A DNA stretch of 64,000 bases from JACDAE01 sp963717195 (GTDB lineage: Bacteria; Chloroflexota; Ktedonobacteria; Ktedonobacterales; Ktedonobacteraceae). A program made the position numbers and the translations under genes. The stretch is from positions 62,001 through 126,000 of the forward strand of contig CAVQVR010000018.1 of assembly GCA_963717195.1 (NCBI GenBank). The letters run 5' to 3'. Positions 34,670 to 42,312 of the stretch are shown in pieces. How positions within the stretch are numbered: position 1 is the first letter of the stretch; each line of letters starts with the position of its first letter. A model generated the notes under the pieces. The model was given only the letters and a program-made list of their open reading frames with translations, ran no database searches and had not been told where the DNA came from.

Positions 34670-35602
34670 TTACCTGGAGGTGACCAGGAGTGATTCCGCC
34701 AGGGGAGATACCTCTTTCTGCATATCTATGTAGAAACGTGGTGTGGGGCCATGCCATGTGCCGGTGACCACGAACTCAGTTTCTTCAAAGACGAAGGTAT
34801 CTTCATCAAAAACAGTATTGCTTGCAGAGAAAAAACATTGTAGCCACTTTGTTACATCTTCATTGGTAAGAAATTGAGCACCTTCACAGACGAACCATTC
34901 AGCAATACCCTGGAGATAGCATCGAAAGTTGGTAGGTAAGGGAGAGTGTCGTACGATGCGATATGTTTTCTCTTGTACATCTTCGTAACCGGCGGCACGC
35001 AGGTAGCCGACAAGTTTTGAGCCTACCCAGCTATCCTCGAAGGCGTATCCCTGGTTGATGCGTTCCTTTTCCCACTTTGCACGAGCTTGAAACACATGAG
35101 TCTGTAGAGCGGAGTTGACACCGTGGAAGTGCATGGTACCAAAGTCGATATCTTTGATAACGAGGCGTCCACCGGGTGCAAGATAACGTCCCATGGCAGC
35201 AAATGTAGTGATTGGATCAGAGAGATACTGACTGACATTTGCGCTAAAAATCGTGTCAGCGGCTCCATATTCAATGGGTAACTGCTCCAGATATGCACGT
35301 TTGTATTGTACCTGTTGGCGATATGAGCGATGGGCGCTCCGCCGTTGGGCTGTAATCAGGGCCTCTGGTGAGATATCCACACCAAGAATATACCCGGTTC
35401 GTCCTATTGCTTGAGCGAGAAGGGGAGTCCACAGGCCAGGACCACAACCCGCATCTACCACAAAACTACCCCGTTGAAGTTGCAAGTCACGAATCATCCG
35501 CTTACGCTCGAAGGCTTTGCTCTGATGATGTGTTTCCAGCCAATTGATGGCATTCAGAGGGAGCCCACACTTGTTAACGTGCACTACATTGTTTACTGCC
35601 AT
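34670..35602 (-). CDS. SAM-dependent methyltransferase
   Basis: A 310-residue class I methyltransferase. Seen: motif I VVDAGCGPGLWTPLLAQ (about 48-64), motif II acid in YILGVDISPEAL, the region after motif III with EYGAADTIFSANVSQYL, and the LAPGGRLVIKDIDFG loop (motif IV-V). The C-terminal 120 residues (ending FYIDMQKEVSPLAESLLVTSR) are a helical and beta cap that may select the substrate. UbiE-like or small-molecule enzymes share this layout. The substrate is unknown. Start ATG 35602 follows GGAAGG. No neighbour helps the assignment. Confidence 0.85.
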   Translation of the reverse strand: MAVNNVVHVNKCGLPLNAINWLETHHQSKAFERKRMIRDLQLQRGSFVVDAGCGPGLWTPLLAQAIGRTGYILGVDISPEALITAQRRSAHRSYRQQVQYKRAYLEQLPIEYGAADTIFSANVSQYLSDPITTFAAMGRYLAPGGRLVIKDIDFGTMHFHGVNSALQTHVFQARAKWEKERINQGYAFEDSWVGSKLVGYLRAAGYEDVQEKTYRIVRHSPLPTNFRCYLQGIAEWFVCEGAQFLTNEDVTKWLQCFFSASNTVFDEDTFVFEETEFVVTGTWHGPTPRFYIDMQKEVSPLAESLLVTSR

Positions 35603-35814
35603 AACACCGAATTATTCCTTCCAGCCAAGTAATGGAGAGTACTTTTCACTGATATAAGAGCTATTCTTCTCCGTAAGACATATATTACATGTTGTTATCT
35701 GAAAAATCAATACATGTATGACATTGTGGTACTTTCGTACGAACATTGTATAAAATAAATGCGATACGAATCAATTTGTTTCGTCATGTTTGTATAACAA
35801 CCGATGATTGATAG

Positions 35815-35986
35815 AATATTTGTAACTCTTCAGAAGGGGTCTGACTCCTCAGCGCCAACGGCGCTTCGCCAGCCGTTTGGTGTGGACGGTGGGATTTGCG
35901 GCCCCGGGGCCGCAAATCCCACCGTCCACACCAAACCTGGGCGAGCCACCGCAGGTGGCGAGCAGACCTGAAGAGTTACAAATATT
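35815..35986. repeat. 172-bp nested palindromic element
   Basis: Outer arms 35815-35833 and 35968-35986 are a 19-bp perfect inverted repeat (AATATTTGTAACTCTTCAG type). In the centre, 35876-35935 is a perfect 60-bp palindrome with no loop. Between the two lie small hairpins, GCGCCAACGGCGC on the left and GCCACCGCAGGTGGC on the right. No coding frame is inside. The layout resembles a small non-autonomous insertion (MITE-like) or a large folded RNA. No clear target-site duplication was found. It does not contain the GTAGGGGC core. Confidence 0.8.
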
Positions 35987-36154
35987 TTTCAAGAAGATGA
36001 TTTCTTATGGTGCCTGTTTTGAGGGTAACAAGTAGAGAAAAGGGGAGACACAAAGCACATCTCTACAACTAGAGATGTGGGAAGAGAAAAATTGTAAAGA
36101 TTTTATTAATTTACAGAGATTTTCTAAAATTATAATTCTTGCATCCGTTTTGTA

Positions 36155-36163
36155 TGGTATAAT
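36155..36163 (+). promoter_or_regulatory. extended -10 promoter of the AT-hook regulator gene
   Basis: TGGTATAAT gives a perfect -10 hexamer with the extended TGn. A poor -35 candidate (TTCTTG) lies 16 bases upstream. The coding start is about 60 bases downstream. Confidence 0.45.
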
Positions 36164-36222
36164 GTTAACTAAAACGTCTTGTAGATGTTACGTTGTTTTC
36201 AATATAGTAAGGAATGAGAGCG

Positions 36223-37461
36223 ATGCGAAATGGGCAAGATGCGGCTGAATTGCCTCGCAGGAAGCGGGGCCGTCCTCCAGGCTCGCGAAAAACAACATCT
36301 ACGTCTGAGCTGAAGGGTTCAGAGCGCCAGGAAGAACCGCTTGTTGTTACCGGCGTGCCTGCTGGTGAGCAGAAGCCCAGTCCTGGTGGGGTAGTATTTC
36401 CACTTGAGGTGAATGAGGGACAACTCATGTATGAATTGGCGGAAGAGAACCTGACATCGTTCAGTAGTTTCTTACGCACTATTTTGCGTCGTGATCATAC
36501 TGAAATCACACGTGTAGCCAGGGAAATGGATGTTGCTGAGAATACTATTTATCGTTGGATGAATGGAAGTTCTGAGCCTCGTGCTACGCATTTGAAGCGC
36601 TTGCCAGATGTTTTGCCAGAGCACCGTGGCAATCTTTCCTACGTGATTAACCAGACCTTTCCGGGAGTACTGGATATGCAGATGGCAGGGATTCGTGAGG
36701 TACGTAAGGATGTGTATCGTCGCGTTCTGGACCTGGTTGCTGTAATCAGTGAAGAAGACACACGGTTCTGGCAGGTGTCGCAAGCTATTTTTGAGTATGT
36801 ATTGCTCCATCTTGACGCAGAGCGGCAGGGTATGGCTATTACGTTTGCCCGGCTGATGCCTGCACACAAAGATGGGATTCACTCGTTACGCGAATCGGCG
36901 ATGCGCGGTAATTCTCCCTGGCCGTTTGACATTGAAAGTAAAGCATATCTGGGTAGTACCACCCTGGCTGGAGCATCGGTAGCTATGCAGCGCATGCTTG
37001 TATGGAACAATGCGGGCGGAGGGGATCGCCTCCAGGTTGAGGTTGACGATTATGAAGCCAGCGCCTGTGCCGCCCCTGTGCTGCGAGGTGGACGTATTGC
37101 AGGAGCATTGATCGTCTCCAGCACGCAATCAATGTTCTTTAATGATCCAATGGCCTGTCAGGCCGTCGTTGAATATGCTCAGTTGCTGGCAACAGCTCTG
37201 GCTGAGCAGGACTTTCAACTCCATACTCTTCTGAATCTACGACCTATGCCTGAATTAAGAGTACAGCGAACCCTGATTACTCACTCATATGTAAACCGTA
37301 TTCTTATATATGCACGTAAGTATGACATTTCTCGTCGGGAAGCGGAGGTACGTGTGAGGAGAGAGATGGAATTGGAGTTCGAAGAACTGGCTCGTACTCA
37401 GGGTGAACAGAGATCAGAGCATGAAAAACAGTTTGGAGTTTCACCATCTGGACAGAGTTGA
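36223..37461 (+). CDS. AT-hook / HTH / GAF-like transcription regulator
   Basis: A 412-residue regulator. It starts with an AT-hook, RKRGRPPGSRK (about 11-22), which binds the minor groove of AT DNA. A helix-turn-helix follows at about 80-125 (DHTEITRVAREMDVAENTIYRWMNGSSEP). Residues about 155-340 are a GAF-like sensor domain (LGSTTLAGASVAMQRML, then VLRGGRIAGALIVSS). A charged helical end of about 60 residues (REAEVRVRREMELEFEELA) may pair subunits. The ligand is not known. ATG 36223 lies 9 bases after AAGGA. ATG 36214 directly abuts it and is less likely. The next gene starts 8 bases after its stop, so the pair is one operon. Confidence 0.8.
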   Translation: MRNGQDAAELPRRKRGRPPGSRKTTSTSELKGSERQEEPLVVTGVPAGEQKPSPGGVVFPLEVNEGQLMYELAEENLTSFSSFLRTILRRDHTEITRVAREMDVAENTIYRWMNGSSEPRATHLKRLPDVLPEHRGNLSYVINQTFPGVLDMQMAGIREVRKDVYRRVLDLVAVISEEDTRFWQVSQAIFEYVLLHLDAERQGMAITFARLMPAHKDGIHSLRESAMRGNSPWPFDIESKAYLGSTTLAGASVAMQRMLVWNNAGGGDRLQVEVDDYEASACAAPVLRGGRIAGALIVSSTQSMFFNDPMACQAVVEYAQLLATALAEQDFQLHTLLNLRPMPELRVQRTLITHSYVNRILIYARKYDISRREAEVRVRREMELEFEELARTQGEQRSEHEKQFGVSPSGQS

Positions 37462-37469
37462 GATAGTTT

Positions 37470-38369
37470 ATGCAAACCTCTAACCAATTTCCGGAGGAGC
37501 CGGAAAAAGCAAAAGAAGGAAGCGAAGCGGAACAGCATTCGCAACCATTCTATGAGTTTCCCGTACCATATTCTGCATGGCCTGAGGAGAAACAGAACGC
37601 TGCAAGTAGTGAGGCAGCAGTTTCTCAACCAACGGATGCACCTGCTCTCAAGGTGCCTTCGGAAGCCGGGGGGCAGTATAGACCAGAGGAGGATTTAATT
37701 CGCCAGGGGCTGGTCTATCCTCCACCGCCCTCATTCTATCAGCAGGCTCAGCCAGCTCGTAACCCGTCTATTCCTCTATCATCGGTATCGCCTGTGTCGG
37801 CGCATCCGGGGAGGGAAGGCGTCGGCTCATTGCCCCCTCAACCGGCCGGTTACGTTCCGCCTGCAGGCTATACGCCTCCGTTTGCTCCTGTTCCGCCAAT
37901 GCAGCCACCGGTAAAGAAATCTTACAAATGGGTCTGGATTAGCATTTCTATTCTTGCTGTTTTGCTGCTTGCCGCCTGTGGGCTTTGTGGATGGGCCATT
38001 TCCCAGATTTTTACCCCGATAGTTCAATCGGAGACAGACGTGATGAACGTCACGAACAATTATTATGCAGCTCTTCAAGAGAAAGATTATGCTGGAGCTT
38101 ACCAGTATTTAATGCCCCAGGGGTCGATCCAGGGGATGACGCAAGCGACATTTACGCAACGTGCACAGGATGCAGATAGCCAATATGGCGCAGTACGTTC
38201 CTACACTGTAGGAACAATAAATGTTGTAACCAGTTCTGATACAGGATTGAGCTTCTCAAGTTTTACTGTGGTTGTAAATGTCGCACGCGTCAATAAAAGT
38301 TATAACGTATTACTGACCTTGCAGAAGAGTGGAAATAATTGGAAGATCGTAGACTTTGATAGGGTATAA
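37470..38369 (+). CDS. membrane-anchored protein with Pro-rich N-terminus and NTF2-like outer domain
   Basis: A 299-residue protein. Residues 1-145 are Pro-, Gln- and Ala-rich and disordered (PPAGYTPPFAPVPPMQPP near the end). One membrane helix follows (WVWISISILAVLLLAACGLCGW, about 153-174). The last 110 residues form a DUF4878/NTF2-like cone fold (VTNNYYAALQEKDYAGAYQYL, then VVVNVARVNKSYNVLLTL and NNWKIVDFDRV), expected outside the cell. It overlaps functionally with the regulator just upstream (8-base gap), so the two may form a surface-to-DNA signalling pair, but this is inference. Similar Pro-rich/TM/DUF4878 proteins are common in Chloroflexota and have no known activity. Confidence 0.8.
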   Translation: MQTSNQFPEEPEKAKEGSEAEQHSQPFYEFPVPYSAWPEEKQNAASSEAAVSQPTDAPALKVPSEAGGQYRPEEDLIRQGLVYPPPPSFYQQAQPARNPSIPLSSVSPVSAHPGREGVGSLPPQPAGYVPPAGYTPPFAPVPPMQPPVKKSYKWVWISISILAVLLLAACGLCGWAISQIFTPIVQSETDVMNVTNNYYAALQEKDYAGAYQYLMPQGSIQGMTQATFTQRAQDADSQYGAVRSYTVGTINVVTSSDTGLSFSSFTVVVNVARVNKSYNVLLTLQKSGNNWKIVDFDRV

Positions 38370-38445
38370 GCTTTTATTATAAAACTAGCTAAAAAGTGAC
38401 ATGCGCGAACAGCTTTCATGCGCACTTTAAGACAATACAAGAGAG

Positions 38446-38495
38446 AAACAAGAAGAGCGGAACGGTTTAATAAGCCCGTTCCGCTCTTCTTGTTT
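38446..38495. terminator. bidirectional terminator between convergent genes
   Basis: A 20-bp perfect stem (38446-38465 with 38476-38495), 10-base loop, with AAAC on the left and GTTT on the right. It stands between the membrane protein gene (stop 38369) and the excisionase-like gene (stop 38513). Confidence 0.85.
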
Positions 38496-38512
38496 ATGCA
38501 TAGAGTATAGAA

Positions 38513-38803
38513 TTAAAGCATAGTAATTGATGTGTTGCTGAGAACAGCATCTGCCGGAATAGTTACTACTGAAGGCAAGACGTCTGTAGAGATAGAAACC
38601 ATAGGAGGTAGAATATCTCTAGAGATGGAGACTACAGGAGGCAGAATTGTTGTAGGCAGAGCTGCCACTGAAATCTCACGACCTACGCAGGCGCGGAGGT
38701 CTTCGCGATAAAAACGCCACGTGCTGCCAACTTTGTGACCGGTGAGTTGCCCTGACCACATCAGGCGATAAAGCGTCGAGCGGCTGACGCGCAAATAGCT
38801 CAT
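38513..38803 (-). CDS. excisionase-type HTH protein with C-terminal 11-residue repeats
   Basis: A 96-residue frame. The first half is a MerR-like HTH_17/excisionase domain (MSYLRVSRSTLYRLMWSGQ, then HKVGSTWRFYREDLRACVG). Residues 55-96 are repeats of an 11-residue unit: ILPPVVSISRD, ILPPMVSISTD, VLPSVVTIPAD and a decayed copy. The frame really begins earlier. The codons before this ATG read DDILLTFKEA, the normal start of the domain, but a stop interrupts them. A good ribosome site (AGGAG) with ATG at 38853-38855 lies upstream in another frame. A one-base change within GAATTC near 38837 would join them. So the gene is either frameshifted or miscalled by one base. Confidence 0.7.
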   Translation of the reverse strand: MSYLRVSRSTLYRLMWSGQLTGHKVGSTWRFYREDLRACVGREISVAALPTTILPPVVSISRDILPPMVSISTDVLPSVVTIPADAVLSNTSITML

Positions 38804-39124
38804 AGCTTCTTTGAAGGTAAGCAGAATATCGTCTTGAATTCATCTGAACTACCATGTGTTTTCTCCTAAAAAGTAGATTATTAGCACTGAAAGGAACAAT
38901 AGAAAATTATAAGAATCTGCCAATGAGAAAAAAGCTCTATTCGGAATCGAAATCCTATCGAATCCTTCATAACACGAACAGTGTCTCATCGAGTGTTATA
39001 CTAACCCACCGTGATGAAGTTCCAGGTTAAGGAATGGTTGCGAAATGGTTAATTTTATGTCAGGATGAGTTTGATATTCATCACTTTCTATGTGAAAATG
39101 GCGCAAGAGGCAGGCATTCTTTGC
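38804..39124. other. 321-base intergenic region
   Basis: Contains the probable true start and ribosome site of the excisionase-like gene (AGGAG 38863-38867, ATG 38855), and then its promoter region. No other frame or hairpin stood out. Confidence 0.45.
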
Positions 39125-40156
39125 TCACCAATCTTTGGTGAGTAGGGCATAAAGTTCTTCCAGATTGCAGGAGACGGGGAAGATGGTCAGGCCGGTGGCG
39201 TGTTGCAGGCGTTGAACGTGCTCGTTGTTGGTGGGGTCTGCCATGGCGACGGTGAGGCAGTGATGATCGCGGCCAACGGGTGCGCAACGCAGTTCTGTCG
39301 CCAGGGAATAGGGAATGAGGTGTTGTAAGCGGAGGGGAATAGTTGATGGCAGGTTCATAAAAGGGAAGCCGGGTTGTCCTTTCATATTTTGTATGTGCTC
39401 ATCTTTGGATGCGGCCTCCTGTGTGAGCGTTGAGGAAGCATTCCAGAGATGAGTTGTGATGGCTGGACGCATTGTAAAGCAATGAGCTGGAAGGCCGGTG
39501 CAGTGGAGAAGTTGTTCCATTGATGCGGCAGGTTCTGGGTAGGTGCTCATACTCATAAGAATGATGGTGTTGAGGGTTAGGGGGGGAATCAGTGTTTCGG
39601 CCTGTAGCAGGCAGATGCTATGATAGATGCGCTCCAATATAATATATGCGCCCTGTTGATCAACGTCAGGAAAAATGATGATGGCACCAGCGTGTTCTTG
39701 TAACAGAATCTGGTCATCCGCCCGCATGACGCGGCGTACATTGGTCATAACCTGTTCCAGTAGACCTGGTGAGGCATGATACTTTTGCCGCTGATAGGAG
39801 TGTGCTGGCTGTTGATCGGAGTGGGTACGCTCCCATTGTGATATGTGGAGCAAGAAGACACTTATAGGAGTTGAGCGTGGAAAGAGTGTTTGTAGGGTAG
39901 TACGTAGTTGAGCGCTCAAGGTTGTTGATGTCGGCACAACCTCTTCGCCCTCGATCTCTGACTTTTCTCCTCCGGTCTTTTCATAAAGTGAAGAAAGCGG
40001 CAGGCACATGCAATATTCAGGTTCAGTTGTATTTTCCCGAATGGGTTTTATAGGATTAGAAACGCATAAATCGCGTTTCTTTTGGTTCATCGGCATATCG
40101 CTTATTGTGCCTCTACTTTTGATATGCATTGCTTTCCAGGCAGAAACGCCTTGCAT
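39125..40156 (-). CDS. degenerate GGDEF domain fused to a GspE/MshE N-terminal (MshEN) domain
   Basis: A 343-residue protein. Residues about 85-215 follow the GGDEF fold (TPISVFLLHISQWE, QVMTNVRRVMRADDQILLQE, AGAIIIFPDVDQQGAYIILERIY), but the GGDEF motif is replaced by HAGAI, so it cannot make c-di-GMP. The C-terminal 60 residues (LIPYSLATELRCAPVGRDHH, CLTVAMADPTNNEHVQRLQH, then TGLTIFPV) match the second half of the MshEN domain, which in MshE and relatives binds c-di-GMP. A c-di-GMP or nucleotide sensor is likely. The N-terminal 60 residues are weakly conserved and the start (40156, or ATG 40090) is uncertain. No partner gene is obvious. Confidence 0.7.
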   Translation of the reverse strand: MQGVSAWKAMHIKSRGTISDMPMNQKKRDLCVSNPIKPIRENTTEPEYCMCLPLSSLYEKTGGEKSEIEGEEVVPTSTTLSAQLRTTLQTLFPRSTPISVFLLHISQWERTHSDQQPAHSYQRQKYHASPGLLEQVMTNVRRVMRADDQILLQEHAGAIIIFPDVDQQGAYIILERIYHSICLLQAETLIPPLTLNTIILMSMSTYPEPAASMEQLLHCTGLPAHCFTMRPAITTHLWNASSTLTQEAASKDEHIQNMKGQPGFPFMNLPSTIPLRLQHLIPYSLATELRCAPVGRDHHCLTVAMADPTNNEHVQRLQHATGLTIFPVSCNLEELYALLTKDW

Positions 40157-40413
40157 TTCTTCTACTTCTTACACGATCCAGGGGTGTTAATCTCATCACA
40201 AGTACCCTTTTTTGGCCATACTAGAAACTCTCTTGCCAGGGCAGATTGGAAAGTCTGTTAAGATTATACGCAGTGGAAATAAAAAACATATAAAAAAAAG
40301 GTTGCAGTGTGGTTAAGATGTGGGTGAATTGGTTAAGAGGAAAACATAGGGAGTCACTAAGGGTGTGCTGGTCCCCCGTTTCTAGCAGGCAGTGGGAGAC
40401 CAGCAATGCATCC

Positions 40414-41112
40414 TTATGGTTCAATGGTAACAGGGGCAGTAAAGGTATAACCTACGCCAGGAACAGTCATAATGAACTGTGGACTATTAGGGTCCGGTTC
40501 AACTTTCTGCCGCAAGTGGCGAATGTGAGTTTTCACAAGACCAGAATCGCCAGCTTCATCATAGCCCCAGACGCGCTCGATAATCATGTCTGTTGTCAAG
40601 ACCTGCCCGGTGTGAGTGATGAGCAGGTGCAGCAGACGGCTTTCGGTTGGAGTGAGTCTGACTTTGGAGCCATCCCTGGTAACTTCGTGTCGCATTGCAT
40701 CCAGCGTAACTGGACCTACGGTCGTTGTCGACGATCCAGAAGTGCCATGGGTGCTGGAGGAGCGTCGCATAATAGCTTTAATGCGTGCAAGTAATTGTCG
40801 GGGACTGAATGGTTTGCGCAGGTAGTCATCGGCACCCAGTTCCAGGCCACGCACTTCGTCGTCTTCGCGATCATGTGCTGTTAGAATCAACACCATCGCG
40901 TTCGTTTCACTTCTCATCTGGCGACATACTTCAAAACCATCGAGTTTAGGCATTTGAATATCCAGGATCACGAGATCGGGTAGTGTCTCGCGCCAGCGTT
41001 TGATAGCCTGCTCTCCGTCAAATGCCCGCACCACGTCGTATCCGTGCCCTTTGAGCCAATAGCTCAGCATGTCTACCATGTCGCGGTCGTCGTCCGCCAC
41101 CATGATTTTCAC
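40414..41112 (-). CDS. OmpR/PhoB-family response regulator
   Basis: A 232-residue two-component regulator. Receiver domain with the acidic pocket (MVADDDRDM), phospho-accepting Asp in LVILDIQMPKLDG (about residue 53), the Thr of LILTAHD and the Lys of LRKPFSPRQL. Then a winged-helix DNA-binding domain (LTPTESRLLHLLITHTGQVL, VKTHIRHLRQKVE, and the wing PGVGYTF). The start is GTG 41112, 7 bases after AGGAGG. The frame upstream to 41148 is not supported. No histidine kinase gene is adjacent, so this is an orphan regulator in this window. Confidence 0.92.
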   Translation of the reverse strand: MKIMVADDDRDMVDMLSYWLKGHGYDVVRAFDGEQAIKRWRETLPDLVILDIQMPKLDGFEVCRQMRSETNAMVLILTAHDREDDEVRGLELGADDYLRKPFSPRQLLARIKAIMRRSSSTHGTSGSSTTTVGPVTLDAMRHEVTRDGSKVRLTPTESRLLHLLITHTGQVLTTDMIIERVWGYDEAGDSGLVKTHIRHLRQKVEPDPNSPQFIMTVPGVGYTFTAPVTIEP

Positions 41113-41494
41113 TCGTGTTCCTCCTAACAGGCTTGCATTACAATACAAGGATGTACCAATCTATATCAATAGATAAGTTCTTCAGAAATTTTCTTCTCAA
41201 CTTACGTAACGGGACGTAGTATGAGCAGTAACATCATGAAACATTATGGGCTATCATCAGTTATGTTCTCCCATGGATAGTACTAATGATCTATCCCTAT
41301 ACCTGTTTATTTCTATTACTTGTTTATTTCTATCGGCCAGAGTAAGAAATTCTTTAATTAATACTGCTTATCAAGGATCATTGCTGTCTGGTTTTGCGTC
41401 CATTGGGACACACCCAACGTTCTTTGCATCGGATAGCATAACAGAGCCGTGTAGTATATATACTTTTGCCTATAGTGAGTTATGGAGATATACG
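41113..41494. other. 382-base divergent intergenic region
   Basis: Between the response regulator (leftward) and the PAP2 gene (rightward). It must hold both promoters. A plus-strand frame runs through the right half (from 41246) but starts without a ribosome site and is not called. No strong hairpin was seen. Confidence 0.45.
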
Positions 41495-42255
41495 ATGCAA
41501 AAAATGACTCATCCTAAAGGAACATTGCTGCCATCGAGCGCAAAAGGATCTACTGCAGGTGGCGAAAACAAAGCTGATGCACGCAGACGACATGTAATTG
41601 AGATCGTTTTATGGGTGATAGGTTTTGTTGTGTTAATGGTTGCATCGATCATTGTGCATGGTCACCTCGGGCCGTGGCCATTCGATCTACAAACAACTAT
41701 CACGCTGCAACATATTCCGTATCCAGGCTGGCTACGTACCTGTATTGATGCTATCAGTCATATTAATGATCCTGTACCTGCTGGTGTAGCGCTCGCTCTC
41801 TGGTTTGTCGGTCTGGCAATCTTTCGCAAATTTCAGCAGGCGATCTTTCTTGGTGGTGGCGTTATGTTGGCCGATGGGATTGATTTCGTGCTCAACCATT
41901 TTGTGAATTGTCCACGTCCCAGTTCTCCTCTGATTTACATTTACCAGCCCGAGCCTGTTCCCAGTTTCCCTTCAGGTCATACCGAGCACGATATGGTTTA
42001 CTATGGCTTTCTGCTCTACCTCAGCTTTGCGAAGCCCGTGCGTCAGTGGCGCTACTACCGTTTCCTGCTGCCATTAACATTCTCGCCGTGGTGATTATGT
42101 TCACGATTGGTTATTCGCGTGTTCTTGAGGGATCACACTGGATTACGGATGCGCTGGCAGGCTATCTTGCGGGTGCGCTTCTGCTGTCGGTGCTGATCTG
42201 GCTGTATCGCTGGACGACTGTTAAGCTAGCCGAACGTAAGGTTAAGAAATCTTAA
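41495..42255 (+). pseudogene. PAP2-family phosphatase, frameshifted
   Basis: Membrane phosphatase of about 253 residues, of the kind that removes phosphate from lipids such as phosphatidic acid or undecaprenyl diphosphate. Signature parts are NCPRPSSP, PSFPSGHTEHD and GYSRVLEGSHWITDALAG (the SRx5Hx3D motif). They are split by a frame break at about 42075. The first frame (from ATG 41495) ends at 42094, and the last third (from INILAVVIMF) continues in another frame to 42255. One base is missing near CTGCCATTAAC. The ATG 41495 follows GGAG by 7 bases. The rest of the protein is intact, so a consensus error is likely. It is listed as a pseudogene only because the frame is broken. Confidence 0.8.
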
Positions 42256-42282
42256 CCGAGGTTGAGATTTCTTAACCTTACG
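42235..42282. terminator. hairpin overlapping the PAP2 stop codon
   Basis: An 18-bp perfect stem (42235-42252 with 42265-42282), 12-base loop. The left arm covers the last codons of the PAP2 frame. It lies between the convergent PAP2 and GH2 genes. No long T-tract. Confidence 0.6.
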
Positions 42283-42312
42283 TTGGGAAATTCTGGCTAC
42301 AGTGGGCACGTC

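Larger units (their letters stand above)
35603..36222. other. 620-base divergent intergenic region
   Basis: Between the methyltransferase (leftward) and the AT-hook regulator (rightward). It holds the 172-bp nested palindrome at 35815-35986 and a promoter near 36155. The rest is AT-rich and holds no frame worth calling. Confidence 0.5.

Noticed and set aside
38513..38855. Excisionase-like gene as part of a prophage or integrative element
   Set aside because: No integrase, attachment site or phage genes nearby. HTH_17 proteins are also common as ordinary chromosomal genes.
40367..40405. Hairpin TGCTGGTC / GACCAGCA downstream of the response regulator
   Set aside because: Only an 8-bp perfect stem with a long loop and no T-tract on the minus strand. 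Not strong enough to list as a terminator.
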